This document shows positions 1 through 12,540 of a DNA stretch of 64,000 nucleotides, piece by piece. This DNA is from Arthonia radiata (Eukaryota; Ascomycota; Arthoniomycetes; Arthoniales; Arthoniaceae). The notes below the pieces were generated by a model, which did not search any database, had not been told where the DNA came from, and was given only the letters and a program-made list of their open reading frames with translations. Position 1 is the first letter of the stretch. Each line of letters starts with the position of its first letter. A program made the translations under genes and the position numbers. Location: the NCBI GenBank assembly GCA_002989075.1, contig PSQN01000001.1:310001-374000 (forward strand). Direction: 5' to 3'.

Positions 1-2622
1 ATGATGAGTGCAAGACGTATGAGTGTTTGAGACAAGGTGTGTGTGCAGGACTCGTAATTCAATAGATGGTTGGCTGAAGGGAAGTTGTCGGGCTACTTGT
101 TAGAACGCTTAGTATGCACCGATCAGTGGCGTCACTTTGCCAAGACATTTGTTCTCCATTTACCCCGAGGTACAGGTTTGCAACCCTAAGAGACTTGTTC
201 TTTGCTTTCAAACCGATATCGTGACGTCTCCATCTCTCATTTATTGTAGGCTATTGCACACCTTACAGATCACGTCTAAGTCCTTCTAGTATGGAATATC
301 AAGTACCGAAGAACCCCTCTCTTTCATTATATTTCACTTGACCGCCATCTCTCTTTGCTTTATTATACTTGTGTAACCCCATATCTATTGGGCAAGATGA
401 AGAACTACCGGTTCGAAGAACGCTCACATTATTCAGTGACGACTTGAATCAAGAGATCGAAGTTTTATCGTCACCACTGAGCATGCACAAATGGAGGCGT
501 ACAAGTGACAGAGAAAGACATAAGACTTCCTGTAAGTGAGAGTCAATTCACCGGCGTGCAAGACAATGTAAGTTCCCTGCTACCGTGCCAGTGACAATGT
601 CATGTCAATTTCCCAGGTCAGACGGCGTACTGTGCATGTTCAACAGGTCGCCGGCTTTGCGTTCGGGATTGTCGAGCATCTACATACAATCCTTCTAACT
701 TCAAAGGGGGCAATACGAGCGTCGACTGCCTGGCGCAGTAGAGATCGAAAGAGTTTGCAGGCTCCCCAACCCCAAGTATGTGCTCTCATGGTCGTCGGTT
801 GAGTTCATCGAAGGATCAGCAACTTATCTTGACTTACTTGGCGTTGACGAGGATCAGCCAGCTACTCTGCTAAACGCCAATGGCAAGTAAAGGAGCGTGT
901 GTTTGTGGACAGCTACAAGATTAGGCGTGCACGTCGATGGATGTAGACCACGACTGGATAAGGGAGCAGGCCCGTCTGTATGAAGACAAACCCTCGGAAA
1001 CAAGGCACTGTACGGAAACGCAGCAACTTGAACCCAGGGAGCATCCTTTTGACCACACGTATATGCCATTGGTGGCAAGCTTTTTCGAAGGTGGTTGATG
1101 TGGAGCTTGCTGTTGCTGTCTATCCAGCACTGCCCTTAAAAGACTGGGGCGTTGCTTAAGCCGTAGGAGATGAGGAGCAAGCAAGCAGCAATTACTGGGA
1201 ATCCATTTCGATCACTGAGGGCAAGCTGCGATCACGGAGCTCCGAAAGCCCTCGCCATCGCATTCCTCTGGTTAGGGCGCAATCTTCCACGCTTGGCGAA
1301 ATCTTCATTCAACAAAGCCCTCCTCTGTCAATGATCAATTTAGCCATACCGCGCTTTCAAGCATCGGGCACACGCCTCTCGATTGTTGTGCGCACGCGTG
1401 TCCAGAGCTTCCCCGCAGAGCGTCTGGCCTTCTCGAGTCAACAGCTGCCCTCCCACCTCAGGACCCCTCTGGCACTGCAACAAGCGGCCAATGTTCTTTC
1501 ACCGTCCTGCCCCGCCTGACAACACTCGGGAACCACTCTGAAGAGCTAGAGACGAAACAGGGATGGCGGATTGTGGGGATGCGCGGATCCCTGCATTAGA
1601 TTGAAGCTTTTAAACGCCTCCTGACAGCTCTTCAACGCTCCTTCGAGCGGTTTGTGCTTCCTTTTACGGCGTACCAGCGTGTTTGTGGTAATATACCTCT
1701 CGCATGTATTTCACCATCTCGATGAGCAGCATCAAAATGCGCCTAGAAGCGAGTGTGGCTCTTGAGGATGGTCGACAACCCCACTTCTGCCCCCGGCCCC
1801 TTTTGCAGGGGTTCTCCTCGATCGACCCCAAACAAGTGGTCAATATCCCACTCCGCGCTGCAAACCTCCGCAGCAGCACCCCGCACTTGCCCTTCGCGGC
1901 AGGCGGAAACTCGAGGTGTGCAGATGCCGCGCCAGTCGTAAATCGATAGGGAACGACGACTCAGCGAGATCATGACAGACTTCACAGAACGGGACAATCA
2001 CCCATAACGGTGTTTCGAAGAGGACGTCGAGGTGATTGTGATCGAAGTGTTGAGCAGCGGAACGCACTGTACGTCGCTGAGGACAGCTTCAAGTCGCGCT
2101 CTCCTCATATCTGGCATGCCTCCCGCAGCTTTGCTAATGGGCATGGTACAGAAGGCCAAGCTTTTCAAGCCTCCATTTATAGACAGCACAACGTGGGGAA
2201 GAGGACCTCGGCCATTCTGCTATTGGATCTTGCCTCAGCGGACGCGAGACATAGGCTTAGCAACCTGCAAGTTGACGCCGAACCGACTCGTGTCTGGAGC
2301 TTTCTTGCCGCCTCTTTGTGGTGGCCCTGGTGATCTTCCTGCATTTTGCTCGCGGATGCCGCATCTTGAAGCGGGGCTGCTCCTCTGTTTCAAGCCTTCC
2401 GAGTGCGCATGCAGAACGCTTTTGGAGCCCTAATGCAGCGAGAGATCCACATCCAGCTTCCTTTGCGCCGGCAAGTTGGTGCGGAGAACAGCGACCATCT
2501 GAAATACTCAAGCCCTTGCTGTCACATCCTTGATCTCTTCTCATCAGCTGCTGGACGGCTTTAAGTGACCTCACAAAGTAAGGTCGTTCTTTGATATCGT
2601 TCATACCTAGACTGTGTACAAG
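1..2622. other. Gene-poor 5' stretch with no supported gene
   Basis: I see only short overlapping open frames here with no recognisable domain, no consistent splice pattern and no tRNA or rRNA signature. The last few hundred bases are presumably the promoter of the alcohol oxidase gene that starts at 2623, but I see no clear TATA box there. A minus-strand frame at 2257-2694 runs into the oxidase first intron and is not convincing. Confidence 0.5.
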
Positions 2623-4785
2623 ATGACCATCCCGGACGAAGTCGTAAGTCTGGTTTCGATGCCAACGAAAATGTTGAACGTCGTATCCTGACAAACTTGA
2701 AGGATATCATCGTGGTCGGTGGAGGCTCGGCAGGATGTGCTGTAGCAGGCCGACTGGCCAACCTGGATCACCAGAACCTCCAAGTGATGCTTATTGAAGG
2801 TCTTCAGCTTTGCAACCTTCAAAGTCTGTACTCTGGACTGATCGTGAGACAGCCGGCGAGAACAACTTGAACAACCCATGGGTGTACCGACCTGGCATCT
2901 ACCCCAAGAACATGAAACTGGACAGCAAGACGGCGACTTTCTACGAGTCTCGTCCATCGGAATGGCTTGGTGGCCGGAAAGCCATTGTCCCTTGTGCTCA
3001 CATTCTGGGTGGTGGTTCATCGATCAACTTCATGGTATGTCTGCGATCATACGTATAATCGACTTCCACTCACAGAGCTCGCAGATGTACACTCGAGCTT
3101 CCGCGTCTGACTATGACGACTTCTTGGCCAAGGGCTGGACCACGAAAGAGCTTCTACCACTCATGAAGAAGCACGAGACTTACCAGCGAGCTTCACAAAA
3201 CCGTGACATCCACGGCTTCGAAGGTCCGATCAAGGTCTCTTTCGGCAACTACACTTATCCAGTCTGCCAGGACTTCCTTCGCGCGGCCGAGAGTCAGGAC
3301 ATCCCGGTCACGGACGACCTGCAGGATCTCGTCACTGGTCATGGCGCGGAGCACTGGCTCAAGTGGATCAACCGTGATACTGGCCGTCGATCAGACTCGG
3401 CACATGCTTACATCCACTCAACGCGTGCACACCACCAGAATCTGCATCTGGTCTGCAATACGAAGGCTGACAAGATCATTTTCGATGGTGACCGCGCGGT
3501 CGGTGTGAAGACCGTTCCGACAAAGCCCCTCGCTCCTGGAGAACTCAAGCCTAAAATCTATAAGGCCCGTAAACAGATCATCGTCTCTGGCGGCACGCTC
3601 AGCTCGCCGCTCATTCTCCAGCGGTCAGGTATCGGTGATCCCGAGAAGTTGCGCCAGGCCGGCGTGGAGCCGAAGGTCGATCTTCCAGGTGTTGGCCTGA
3701 ACTTCCAGGACCATTACCTGACATTCTCGACGTACAGAGCGAAGCCACACATCGAGTCTTTCGACGACTTTATCCGTGGCGATCCGGTTGCCCAGGAGAA
3801 GGTATACAACCAATGGAACACCAACGGCACTGGACCACTGGCCACCAACGGCATCGACGCCGGCGTCAAGGTGCGTCCTGATGAGAGCGAATTGAACAGA
3901 ATGGACAGCTGGCCGTGCCCAGAGTTTCGCTCGGGTTGGGACAGCTATTTCAAGGAGAAGCCTGACAAACCCGTCATGCACTACTCAGTCATCGCGGGCT
4001 GGTTCGGCGACCACATGCTTATGCCTCATGGCAAGTTCTTCACCATGTTTCACTTCCTGGAGTACCCGTTCTCTCGTGGCTCCACTCACATCACGTCGCC
4101 GGACCCGTATGCGCCGCCAGACTTCGATGCTGGATTTATGAACGATAAGCGCGATATGGCACCCATGGTTTGGGGCTACATCAAGTCCCGTGAGACCGCC
4201 CGCCGCATGGACGCGTACGCTGGTGAAGTGACTGGCATGCATCCGTACTACGCCTACGACTCACCGGCGCGGGCTATGGACATGGACTTGCAGACGACAA
4301 ACGCGTATGCGGGGCCGAACCACATCTCAGCCGGCATCCAGCACGGCTCGTGGTCGATGCCATTGAAAACGCCTGAGCCTCGCAATGTCAATTGGCTCAA
4401 CAGTAACAAGCAGACCGTGTATGAGGACCTCGAATATAGCAACCAGGACATCGAAGCTGTGATCGACTGGGTCAAGCGACACTGCGAGACCACCTGGCAC
4501 AGCCTGGGTACGTGCTCCATGGCGCCGAAGGAGGGCAACAAGACCACGAAGCATGGTGTGTTGGATGAGCGTCTCAACGTCCACGGCGTGAAGGGCTTGA
4601 AGGTAGCGGATCTGTCCATCTGCCCGGACAATGTTGGCTGCAACACGTACTCGACTGCATTGTTGATTGCAGAGAAGGCGGCAGTGCTGACAGCGGAAGA
4701 CTTGGGGTACTCGGGCGCGGCGTTGGACATGAAGGTGCCGAACTATCATGCGCCGGGTGAGGTTGCAGGTCTGGCGAGGCTGTAG
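2623..4785 (+). CDS. Alcohol (methanol) oxidase, GMC family, peroxisomal
   Basis: FAD-dependent alcohol oxidase, which oxidises methanol and short primary alcohols to aldehyde plus H2O2 in peroxisomes. Exons: 2623-2643, 2703-2799, 2853-3034, 3085-4785. Phases agree and give 666 residues, the usual length for this family (about 660-670). The N-terminus carries the dinucleotide-binding GGGSAG (residues 13-18). The segment VPCAHILGGGSSINFM, also typical of the family, lies near the end of exon 3. The active-site pair is His572 (in TWHSLGTCSMAP) and Asn620 (in NVGCNTYST), matching the H/N pair known in yeast AOX. The protein ends in ARL, a plausible peroxisomal PTS1. The three introns of 50-59 nt near the 5' end are clear: GT/AG ends, branch-like CTGAC or CTGAT in the first two. 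Residue-by-residue resemblance to filamentous fungal methanol oxidases is very strong. No pathway partners lie next to it. Confidence 0.96.
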
Positions 4786-5191
4786 AGGTATGTTGTGTGT
4801 ATATACTGCTGCGCGTTGGCGAATTGTCCATTGGTCACACACTCGTGGTACGCATCTACATTCTCCTGCGAGCTGTTTGACAACATACGTGATGGACGTA
4901 TTACTTTGTCGGGCCCAGGCGCCCCTACTGGCCTTGATCCTTTCGAGACTACGGGCCCGAGAAGGGACTAATGCAGGCCCGTATTGGCGGTTGAATGGGG
5001 CCAAAGGTGCGAACCGCTCAAACCTCTCACCCACGCCGCCTTGTGTGCCTGTCTCTAGTCGTGTCCTACGGGGCCGATAAGCTGCCACGCTGCCAATGGT
5101 CTGAGACCCTCTTTTCTCGCCCTCGCTGCCTTCTCCTCCTCTTCCTTAACATTGCAGCATCTAGGGGCAAGACCAGCGACCCACCGACACC

Positions 5192-6170
5192 ATGGCGCGC
5201 TTCAAGAAAGCACCCTCCCACTACCCAGTGATCCCCAGCATGATCATCAGCTTCTTTCGCTCCGGCTCCGCGTCAGCAGTGATTGTGATGATGTGCTACT
5301 TCATCTACCATCTCAAGAACGACGAAACGCATACATGGCCGGTGCCATACACATTCATCATCGTACGTCCCCAGTACAACCCCACCCAAAAGACCATTCA
5401 AGGACACCAGCTGACCACCGACCAACAGCTCCTCGCAGCCGGCCTCGTAACCTTCACCTTCTCCATCTTCAAATTCTTCGCCGTCTGCTTCTTCGGCGTC
5501 AGCCCCCTCCTCAGCCTCCTCCTCAACTCCATCGTCCTGGCCGCATGGACAGCCGGCGGGGCCAGCCTGGGCTACTTCGCCGGGCACACCCTCATCAACG
5601 CGTGTGACCGCGATAACTGGGGTCAAAAAGGCAGAGGCGGGCAATACGTGTGTCATGTCTACAAGGGGCTGTTCGCGTGCACGTTCCTGGCGTGGTGAGT
5701 CCACACCTTGTTCATTCCATGCCACCCTCTCGAAGGACAAGGCCGTGCAAATGATGCTGACCATCAGGATCTTCACCGTCTGCGCCATCATCCTCGACAT
5801 CCACGTCCGGCGCACCATCACCAAGAAAGGGAAATACCAGAACATCGGGCGGTCAGACAAGAAGTCCCTCATCCACGCACACGACGACGATCCTTGGTCC
5901 GTGGAGCTGCAACCGTCCCCGCAACCGTATGGGCACGTAGCACCACAGCCATACGGACAAGTGTACCCGCAGACGCAGTTTGAGCCGATGGGCAAGCCAG
6001 CGGCGGCGGGGCATCAGCGGACGGAGTCGCAGCAGCCGTTGCAGCAACAGCAGCCGTACTATGATACGGCGTATCAGGGGCCCGGGGGACATGTGCAGGG
6101 TGAGGCGAGTGTGTATTATGATCCGCATGGGGCTGCTGCGGCGGCGCATAGGCCGGCGGAGGGGCCTTGA
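5192..6170 (+). CDS. MARVEL-like four-TM membrane protein with Pro/Gln/Tyr tail
   Basis: Exons 5192-5362, 5429-5694 and 5768-6170 join in phase to give 279 residues. The start is in a good context (CACCATGG). The first ~150 residues hold four hydrophobic segments, the pattern of fungal MARVEL-domain proteins that sit in the plasma membrane or eisosome-like sites. The region after the fourth segment is hydrophilic, then comes a tail with repeated PQPYG-type motifs, a glutamine run and an Ala run, likely disordered and cytoplasmic. Introns are 66 and 73 nt with normal ends and a CTGACC or CTGACCATCAG branch/acceptor. A 240-codon frame on the opposite strand is only the shadow of the PYG repeats. 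The role is unknown; MARVEL assignment rests on topology rather than on a signature I can prove. Confidence 0.8.
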
Positions 6171-8127
6171 GCGTGGGATTGTCGAGCGTATTGCTTAGGG
6201 TGAATGCGTGGTAAGAATGGGGATTGCATCAGTCAAGCGCCGGCGTTAGTATCATAAGCCTGTTTTAGACGATCAACAGTACGCTTGAATGCTGTCTACG
6301 ACTGCAGATATTCGTCCATTCCGCGGGTTGAAAGCGAGTTTGTTGAGCGTATGGTCATTGTTGAGGGCGGGCTGGGAGATGTGGTTGCACCGTTCAAGCG
6401 CCGGCGTTGGTATGCATGGGCAAGGTACGGACCACCAAGAATGCATGCGAAAGCTGTCTACGATCGCAGAATTTGTCCAGAGCTGCGGCCCCTTGCTTCC
6501 CTAACTGCAAGCTATCCTCTAGGTGCCGAGCACCCACATAGGAGAGTTTCCCGCCTGCGAGACTCTTTGAAAGCACTGAAGAGCCGGCGCAGAGAGTTCT
6601 ACTCACAGCTTCGAAGATTTTTGGTAGTATGGGCAGGCTCTGCTGATGGTGACCACTCTGCTGACTAGCCGCCTACCCTGGCATCGATTGAGGTGTATCA
6701 TACCATGCCTGTGAACACTAAGTTGTTGAAAATTACACGACATCAAGGTGAGGAGATAACTACTGATAGAGCGCGTTCACATGACCAGAGCACTCGCGAT
6801 CTCGAGTAGGATCTCCTACGCTAGCTCTTCATACTCTGTATCGGCGTTTTTCGGGAGTGACTCACTCCATATAGATGCTCAACGTCGTGAAGATGATACG
6901 TTCATACAGCACATTGTGAGACATAGTCTGTAGCGTGCAAGTCACAATCATAGCTTCTGACGAGGCCGAAAGCACAAGAGGATGGCTAGTAGAGCTAGCA
7001 CACACAATGAGATGCTCGCGGTCTCGAGCGTTTGCTCTCATCCCACCTAACTAACACCAGCGCCTTCATTCGTCAGTATTACTCCCGAATGAGCGGCATT
7101 AGAAAGGCAAGCAAGCGATTAGATAAGGTTACCCACGTAAATGGCAGCTGTGGACGGAGGTGAGTAGGCGATTGTTAAGTCTGCCACCTGACTGCCGCTG
7201 CTGGACAGTCACGACAACGTGAGGAGTGCGTAGACTGATCCACATCAACAATCTTGCCATACCCGCGTCCATCTGCGTGCTGAGCTGGGGGTCAATTTCC
7301 AATTCTCGAGGCCTGCACTGCATGTATGTATGTATACGCGTGAGTATACCGCACCCACGTTTGCATGGATGTTCAGCTATGGCCTACACTTATGCTGACC
7401 AGGAGAGACAGATGCCGCTCTCCACCACAGTCGGAACGTTCTGATATTCATCATCGCTGGGGGCTCGAGTGCATATCTGGACCGACGAGGATCTGGCCCG
7501 TGGATGTGCTCCAATGGCTCACTCGGGCGCATCTGGCGACCATCCGCCCGCCCCACATGTTCCGAACGGGTAAGCCAAACACAGTCAGTGAGATTTTGGA
7601 GAATTCCGCGAGCATTAAACTTCATTCTGTCCGGTAATAGGATGTGCAAGGGATCGCATCGGCTCAAAGAGGACGCTCGCGTCTCGTTTACCTGGAAGCT
7701 AATCAATTCCTGGCTTTTTCCAAGTCGACTCGAGGTGGGGCCTCAACGACCATGTTAGATCACGAGGACCGATCGCCATGGTCAAGAAGAATTGATGCGG
7801 ATGCAACGGCTGTAGCCAATAATCCAAGAATACAGGTGTCTGGCACCGATGATGTTCGAAATGGATGTAATGACGAGGCGGCAATGGAGGTCGCTTGCCC
7901 TTACCTCAAAGACTGTAGCATGAGACACGTCGACTATCCCTCCGCTTTGCAAGCTGTCCTTCTTTAACGCACGACCAGTCTCTCAAATGTTGATCATATA
8001 AGACGCTCTAGACCAGCGCCAGCTTCCTGAAGGGGGCCCATCACATCTTCCCCTGCTTATTCATATTCAGACAGAACCGCGCAAAGCCTACGTCAACGGA
8101 GCCCCCAAAACAACAAACACCGTCGCC
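6171..8127. other. Gene-poor stretch downstream of the MARVEL-like gene
   Basis: No supported gene. Its first part holds the decayed 161-bp direct duplication described separately; the rest contains only short unrelated frames. The final ~60 bases are probably leader for the small gene starting at 8128. Confidence 0.5.
6181..6505. repeat. Decayed direct duplication, two copies about 161 bp apart
   Basis: The word CAAGCGCCGGCGTT occurs at 6234 and again at 6395. Around it, GTCGAGCGTAT (6181) pairs with GTTGAGCGTAT (6342), and GCTGTCTACGA (6291) pairs with the same word at 6453. All three pairs are offset by 161-162 bp, so this is one unit duplicated and then diverged. No third copy is clear. 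It lies just past the stop codon of the MARVEL-like gene, so part of it may be in the 3' UTR. Confidence 0.7.
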
Positions 8128-8415
8128 ATGTCCTCAGATTCCAACGGCAAGGGTGGCCACCACCTACATGTGCCCGGGCTCGATATAAGCGACCGCATCT
8201 TCTCCGGCCACCACCACAGCAAGACAAGCAGCGATGTCGATACTGCCGACTCCAGTCAGTCAACAGGTGCCACCCAGCCGAGCTCAGGGCATCTCTTGTT
8301 TAACCACGCACCGAAAGGTGCGCAGAGCGGGACTAGCCAACCGGGGGAGTCGGAACAGTCGAAGAAGTCGGTCGATACGGAACAGCCGTCTTCGGGCAGC
8401 TTGAAGAGGCACTAG
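8128..8415 (+). CDS. Small hydrophilic hypothetical protein, 95 aa
   Basis: Uninterrupted frame with a fair start context (GTCGCCATGTCC). The product is rich in Ser, Gly, His, Thr and Gln, with a His-rich patch (GHHHSK) and no hydrophobic segment, so it is probably a disordered soluble protein. I do not recognise a family. Support is the start context, the pyrimidine/adenine-rich leader before it and a composition like other small fungal stress-type proteins. It could also be spurious. Confidence 0.45.
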   Translation: MSSDSNGKGGHHLHVPGLDISDRIFSGHHHSKTSSDVDTADSSQSTGATQPSSGHLLFNHAPKGAQSGTSQPGESEQSKKSVDTEQPSSGSLKRH

Positions 8416-8537
8416 ATGGCTCAGGTGCCCGGGCTGCTTTATGAAGGATGTGCTAGAGGGTGAACAAGTCCTGTTGCGACACCTGACTTGAAAGCATCGA
8501 CATACTCTAGCCATCACTCTTGATCGACTGTCAGATC

Positions 8538-11480
8538 TCACGAATGAATGTAGAATGGCGAGAAGGCATCTTCTTCGTCGTCATTGTCATGACCGCTATC
8601 TTCTCCGCCATTGTTCTGGGGCATTTGCATATAACCCCTCCGCGTCGAGGCAGTCCCAAAGTCAGGGTGGTGGTGCACGCATTGTGCACACCAGTATTTG
8701 TTATCGCCGCTTCTTCTTTTCTTCGTTGACATACGCTCTCCACAGCTCAAGCACTTGCTTTGGTCAACTGATGGTCTTATGCCGTCTCTTTCCCATTTGT
8801 GCCAACAGCGAACGCATATATGTGACGTCTCCGGTACGTAACTCTGTATGTCTGGTGAGCCATTCTGCCAATCAAGTTCGGCCGTGGACATCTCTGTGGA
8901 TACCACTTCCTCAATGCTCTGTAATTCCGGCTTCACTTTGACTGCATTCAGGACGCGCATCCAGACAGGTAGTACCATGACATCATTTAAGTGCAAGCAA
9001 CTATGACAGACTGACCCTCCTATGTGAGTAAAACCAAATCGACGTAGACTTGTTGAGAAGAGCTCGAGCATATTTCTCTGATTCCATTGTTGGGAGTGAA
9101 GAGGTTCCGCCTCAAAGGCTTGACGAACGAAGATGTCGAGATCAGTGCCACTGTCTTGCAATGCCCTCTGTAGCTTCATGAACGTTCCTGGTCGGTACAT
9201 TGCAATCGAAGTAGGCGTCTCCCATCTGTCACTGCCGCTGTATTTGGGACTAAAGCCCGACAGGTGGAAATTGCCTTCCATGGCCCAAGTAGGGATGGCA
9301 TCCAATCTGCCCTGTACCAGTATGTGAAGTACACTGTAACCTCTCGGAGATTTTCGAGCGTCACAAACATGCTTGCGAAGCTGGTTGAGTCTTCGTGCGC
9401 GGTCCAGACAGCTCCTGTGGCGGTCTAAGGACCAGAGCATTACCGTGTGAAGGATGTCCTCAGTCCAAACATCCGGTCCCAGTTTTTCTAGAACCCACAA
9501 TGTGACGTCGTGCGATGCTCCTATTTTGGGGTTGAACCTGTAGCACTCGCTCAGAATACCGACTACATCACAGGCTGAATTCCAGTCGTCGTCTTCGGTC
9601 CCTGATACGTCTATCAAGTCGATGAATAAGCGTAGAGTATCGATCACTCGATCTGGGTCCCAAGCCGTTGTAGATGTGTCAATAGGAATTCCTGCTATTG
9701 CAAACAAAGGGCTTCTGCAGAGCAGTTGATGAGCGTTGAGAAGAGCCCCTTCCGCGAGGCATAATCATGGTACTCACTTGTCAACGGTGAAAACTGCACG
9801 ATCAGCTCGAGAATCCCTCTCGGCTCCACAGCTAATGAGGAATTTGCAAAGCTCTACTTGCCGTGTGTGCGCGGCAAACTAATCCTGTCAGAAGGGGCAA
9901 TTCTCTCGGGGGAGCAGCTTTGAAGGTGGGGAAGAGGTAAGAAGCGTACCCAGAGCGGCGTCCTCCCTATTGAGTCGTGATCGGTCACTGATGCTTGCCC
10001 TTCGCCCAATAGGGATCGCACGCCGACGAGATCACCGGCGCTACACATGTCAAAGATAGCTGCATTGTCAGGTACGGCCCGGGCTACATCCAGAGAGAAT
10101 CTTGGTCCCGAAAGAGACGCGCGTGTCACTCTCCAGGTGAATCCATAATGGAGATACAGTGCAGTGAGCCTAGAGACAAAATGTCAGCACGAGTCATTCT
10201 CGGTAGCAGTCACACTAGCGTTTCTAAGTCACAAGCCAGTTCTTCGGAAGCAACGCTAGCTCTCTGGATGCTAGCCACAGATCACTACGCCAATGTAGGA
10301 GTGTGTAAATGCGCGGAGACATTCCAAGGGAGGCAATGTCGAGGCAATGTCAAGCCAAAGTATCCCGTGAGGCATCGACTCAAGCAGGCGGGTTGTTCAC
10401 GCCGGCCAACTGAGCGTATCGAGGCGACATAATAAATAGTGCGGATCCAATTGGACTTACCACTTGCTCGGTATGAACCTGAACTCATCGTCATATTCGG
10501 CGACGTCTAGGCTGTCTGTGTCCAAGGAAATATCCGATGAGCCGAAATAGAGAAGTTTGGTCTTACGAGTCCGAATGACGGTGCCAAGAGCACTTTCCAT
10601 GATAGTTTTGTCGCGCCTCGTGTTTCCCCGCGCCCGCAAGCTGGGCCTTGCCTGCCTTAGGGGTATCGACGGACTATCAGCGGAGCTGGTCAAGTGGCAA
10701 ACTTCTGTGCGCAGGGTATCGTCCACTGAGTGGAAATTTATATCTTGCGTAGCTCGTCTGAATGTTGAGTGTCGCATATGCATGTCATTTGGGGTTGAGT
10801 TTGCTTGCAAATTTCCATCTCTGCTGAAGACATGTGATGAAGCATGCGATGAGAGCATGGATGTCGGCACGGCTTGCGGCGCAGGCCAATTGAGGCAAAG
10901 ATTGTTCATCCGATGCATAAGAGCCTCCAGTTCTTGATCGTGCTTGCCAGACATGAGACGCGTTGACCGTCTGTAATAAGTTGCGTATGGTCAGTGACAC
11001 GGAGCATCCGGAACTAGGCTGTGATTGATATGTAATATTGGGAAGGAAAATAACTTACACAAGTTGATCGACCTGCGCCAGCATCAGGGTAGTCTTCATA
11101 CTCTCCAATGATCGTTGCACGCCATCAATCTTTGCGCGCCTGAAGACTGCTTTCAACGCGGTCCATTTGCGAGTGCTGGCTCTCATGGAGGAGAACCCAG
11201 ACGCGACATCGGCAGTCAGAGATGTGATGGTCTCAACTTTCTCGGAGCACATTCTCAGCGCCGCTGCCATCGATGGACATGGGGATTGCTGCTGTGATTC
11301 TCGCCCGATCTGCTTGAGCAGGCCTCTGAGTATATCGAGGTCTGCCTTGATGTCATGAACTTCCTTTGGTGCGCCTTGAATGGAGTCCCAGAAGTCATGG
11401 AGCTTTCTGGTCTTCTCCGCGAGCTGGAAGGGCACTGCGACGACGGTGATGACGCTGGCTACTGCAGACAGAGGATCCAT
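8538..11480 (-). CDS. STAND N-terminal domain / ankyrin / Cys-rich protein
   Basis: Five exons on the minus strand: 11480-11059, 10970-10461, 10169-9950, 9878-9778 and 9714-8538. All junction phases agree and give 809 residues. The start MDPLSAVASVITVVAVPFQL is the classic opening of the fungal STAND/NLR N-terminal domain, and the first ~140 residues are helical. A low-complexity linker follows. A strand-rich segment before the ankyrin region (ending EFRFIPSKWLTALYLHYGF across the 291-nt intron) is typical of this group. Ankyrin-like units follow (AGDLVGVRSLLGEGQAS, then GRTPLWFAAHTRQVELCKFL). The long last exon is unrecognised but ends in four CxxC pairs (CHSC, CVRC, CLSC, CAQC), suggesting zinc binding. 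There is no NACHT or NB-ARC segment. An in-frame ATG nine codons upstream (11507) is a possible alternative start. Role unknown; relatives are suspected in self/non-self recognition. Confidence 0.82.
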
Positions 11481-11507
11481 CTCGTATAAATTCTGGTCTG
11501 CACACAC

Positions 11508-12540
11508 GAGATTTACTGCTCGTAGAAGCCAGCAATCCTCGGAGAGGGGTGCAAGATGGTGACAGCACCGACGACAAGACTGTGCACGCGCCGGGCGGAA
11601 GGTCGCACATTGCCATCATCTGCCTACAAGCCTTCTTTGTACAATTCTGCCAACTTTGATTCATGGGAAGCATCATTCACCAACATGCTCCCTTGTAAGC
11701 TAGTGCGCCAGCTATGAGCGCGTATGCCATCTGGATGCGGGTCCACACATGATAATATCAAGCGACTCCGCCCAGTTCATTGTGAGTACCAAGTACATGC
11801 GGTCTCACACAACTTTATATCGTATCAGGGGTGAAGGTACACGCCAAGACTCCCACCTGCCAAGACGTCCGCCTTCGCGGAGGGATAATGAGCCATCAGA
11901 GAGACGGCGGGATCCCTATCAATACGGGGGACAGTCAATACTCGACATTGGAGTATCATGAGCAATAAAGTGGTCAGTAATGGGTTGAATTGTAAGCTCC
12001 TAACCGACGCACGCGAGGACGTGTGCATCATGCAAGCTTAGTATTTGTGTGGCTTACCAAAGCAGTAGTGAGATTGAACAGCGTGCGCACATCTCGGGGT
12101 TGCGTAAGAACAACTACAAAGTGAGCGGATACGCCGGAGATGCTGTGATGGAGGCTGATGTGCAGCATTAGACCTGCTCTTGCCGGCTTGAGATGATGTA
12201 CTGTACTGCAGGGTTTACTGATCCAGTTGGTGATCTTCGCCGTTGATATCTGATTTTTAGCTAAGCGAGCGAAGCGAAGCACTTTAGTTTCCCCTTCTCG
12301 GCAGAAAGAGACGAGCACCTCACTGCGCGCAATGGCATAGCTTGTGGCGTCCCCTCGCAAGCATCATGTCAGACTCATTTTTGTTCGATTAGGAATCAAT
12401 ACTGTTGCAGTATGGTAGGTAATAGAAGCGAACTCTGTGGAGGATGGCGCACTCTCGTAGAGCATATAAAGGGCGGTCATGCCGTCTCGTAAACTCGCAT
12501 TCTTTACTGCATCAGTAGCTCAGCAGCAATCCAGCACCTC
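11508..12540. other. Intergenic region between divergent STAND/ankyrin and hydrolase genes
   Basis: Contains the promoters of two divergently transcribed genes. Minus-strand frames at 11825-12031 and 12028-12360 have no recognisable domain and no supporting splice structure, so I do not call them genes. The only element I would name is the TATA box at 12465. Confidence 0.5.
12465..12470 (+). promoter_or_regulatory. TATA box of the secreted alpha/beta hydrolase gene
   Basis: TATAAA in the context GAGCATATAAAGGGCGG, 71-76 bp before the start codon, followed by a pyrimidine-containing leader. Position and flanks fit a core promoter. Confidence 0.5.

Noticed and set aside
405-425. GGTTCGAAG word resembling the T-arm of a tRNA
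   Set aside because: No matching acceptor stem, D-arm or anticodon arm can be folded around it.
2257-2694. Minus-strand 145-codon frame next to the alcohol oxidase start
   Set aside because: It overlaps the first exon and first intron of a well-supported gene and has no recognisable domain.
4254-5088. Long minus-strand frames (158 and 253 codons) antisense to the alcohol oxidase
   Set aside because: They are shadows of strongly codon-biased coding sequence on the plus strand; no splice structure or domain.
5273-5995. Minus-strand 240-codon frame rich in CPYGCG repeats
   Set aside because: It is the reverse reading of the PYG-type repeats in the tail of the MARVEL-like gene and of its introns.
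11825-12360. Two adjacent minus-strand frames as an additional gene upstream of the STAND/ankyrin gene
   Set aside because: No domain, no phase-consistent splice between them, and they lie in a divergent promoter region.
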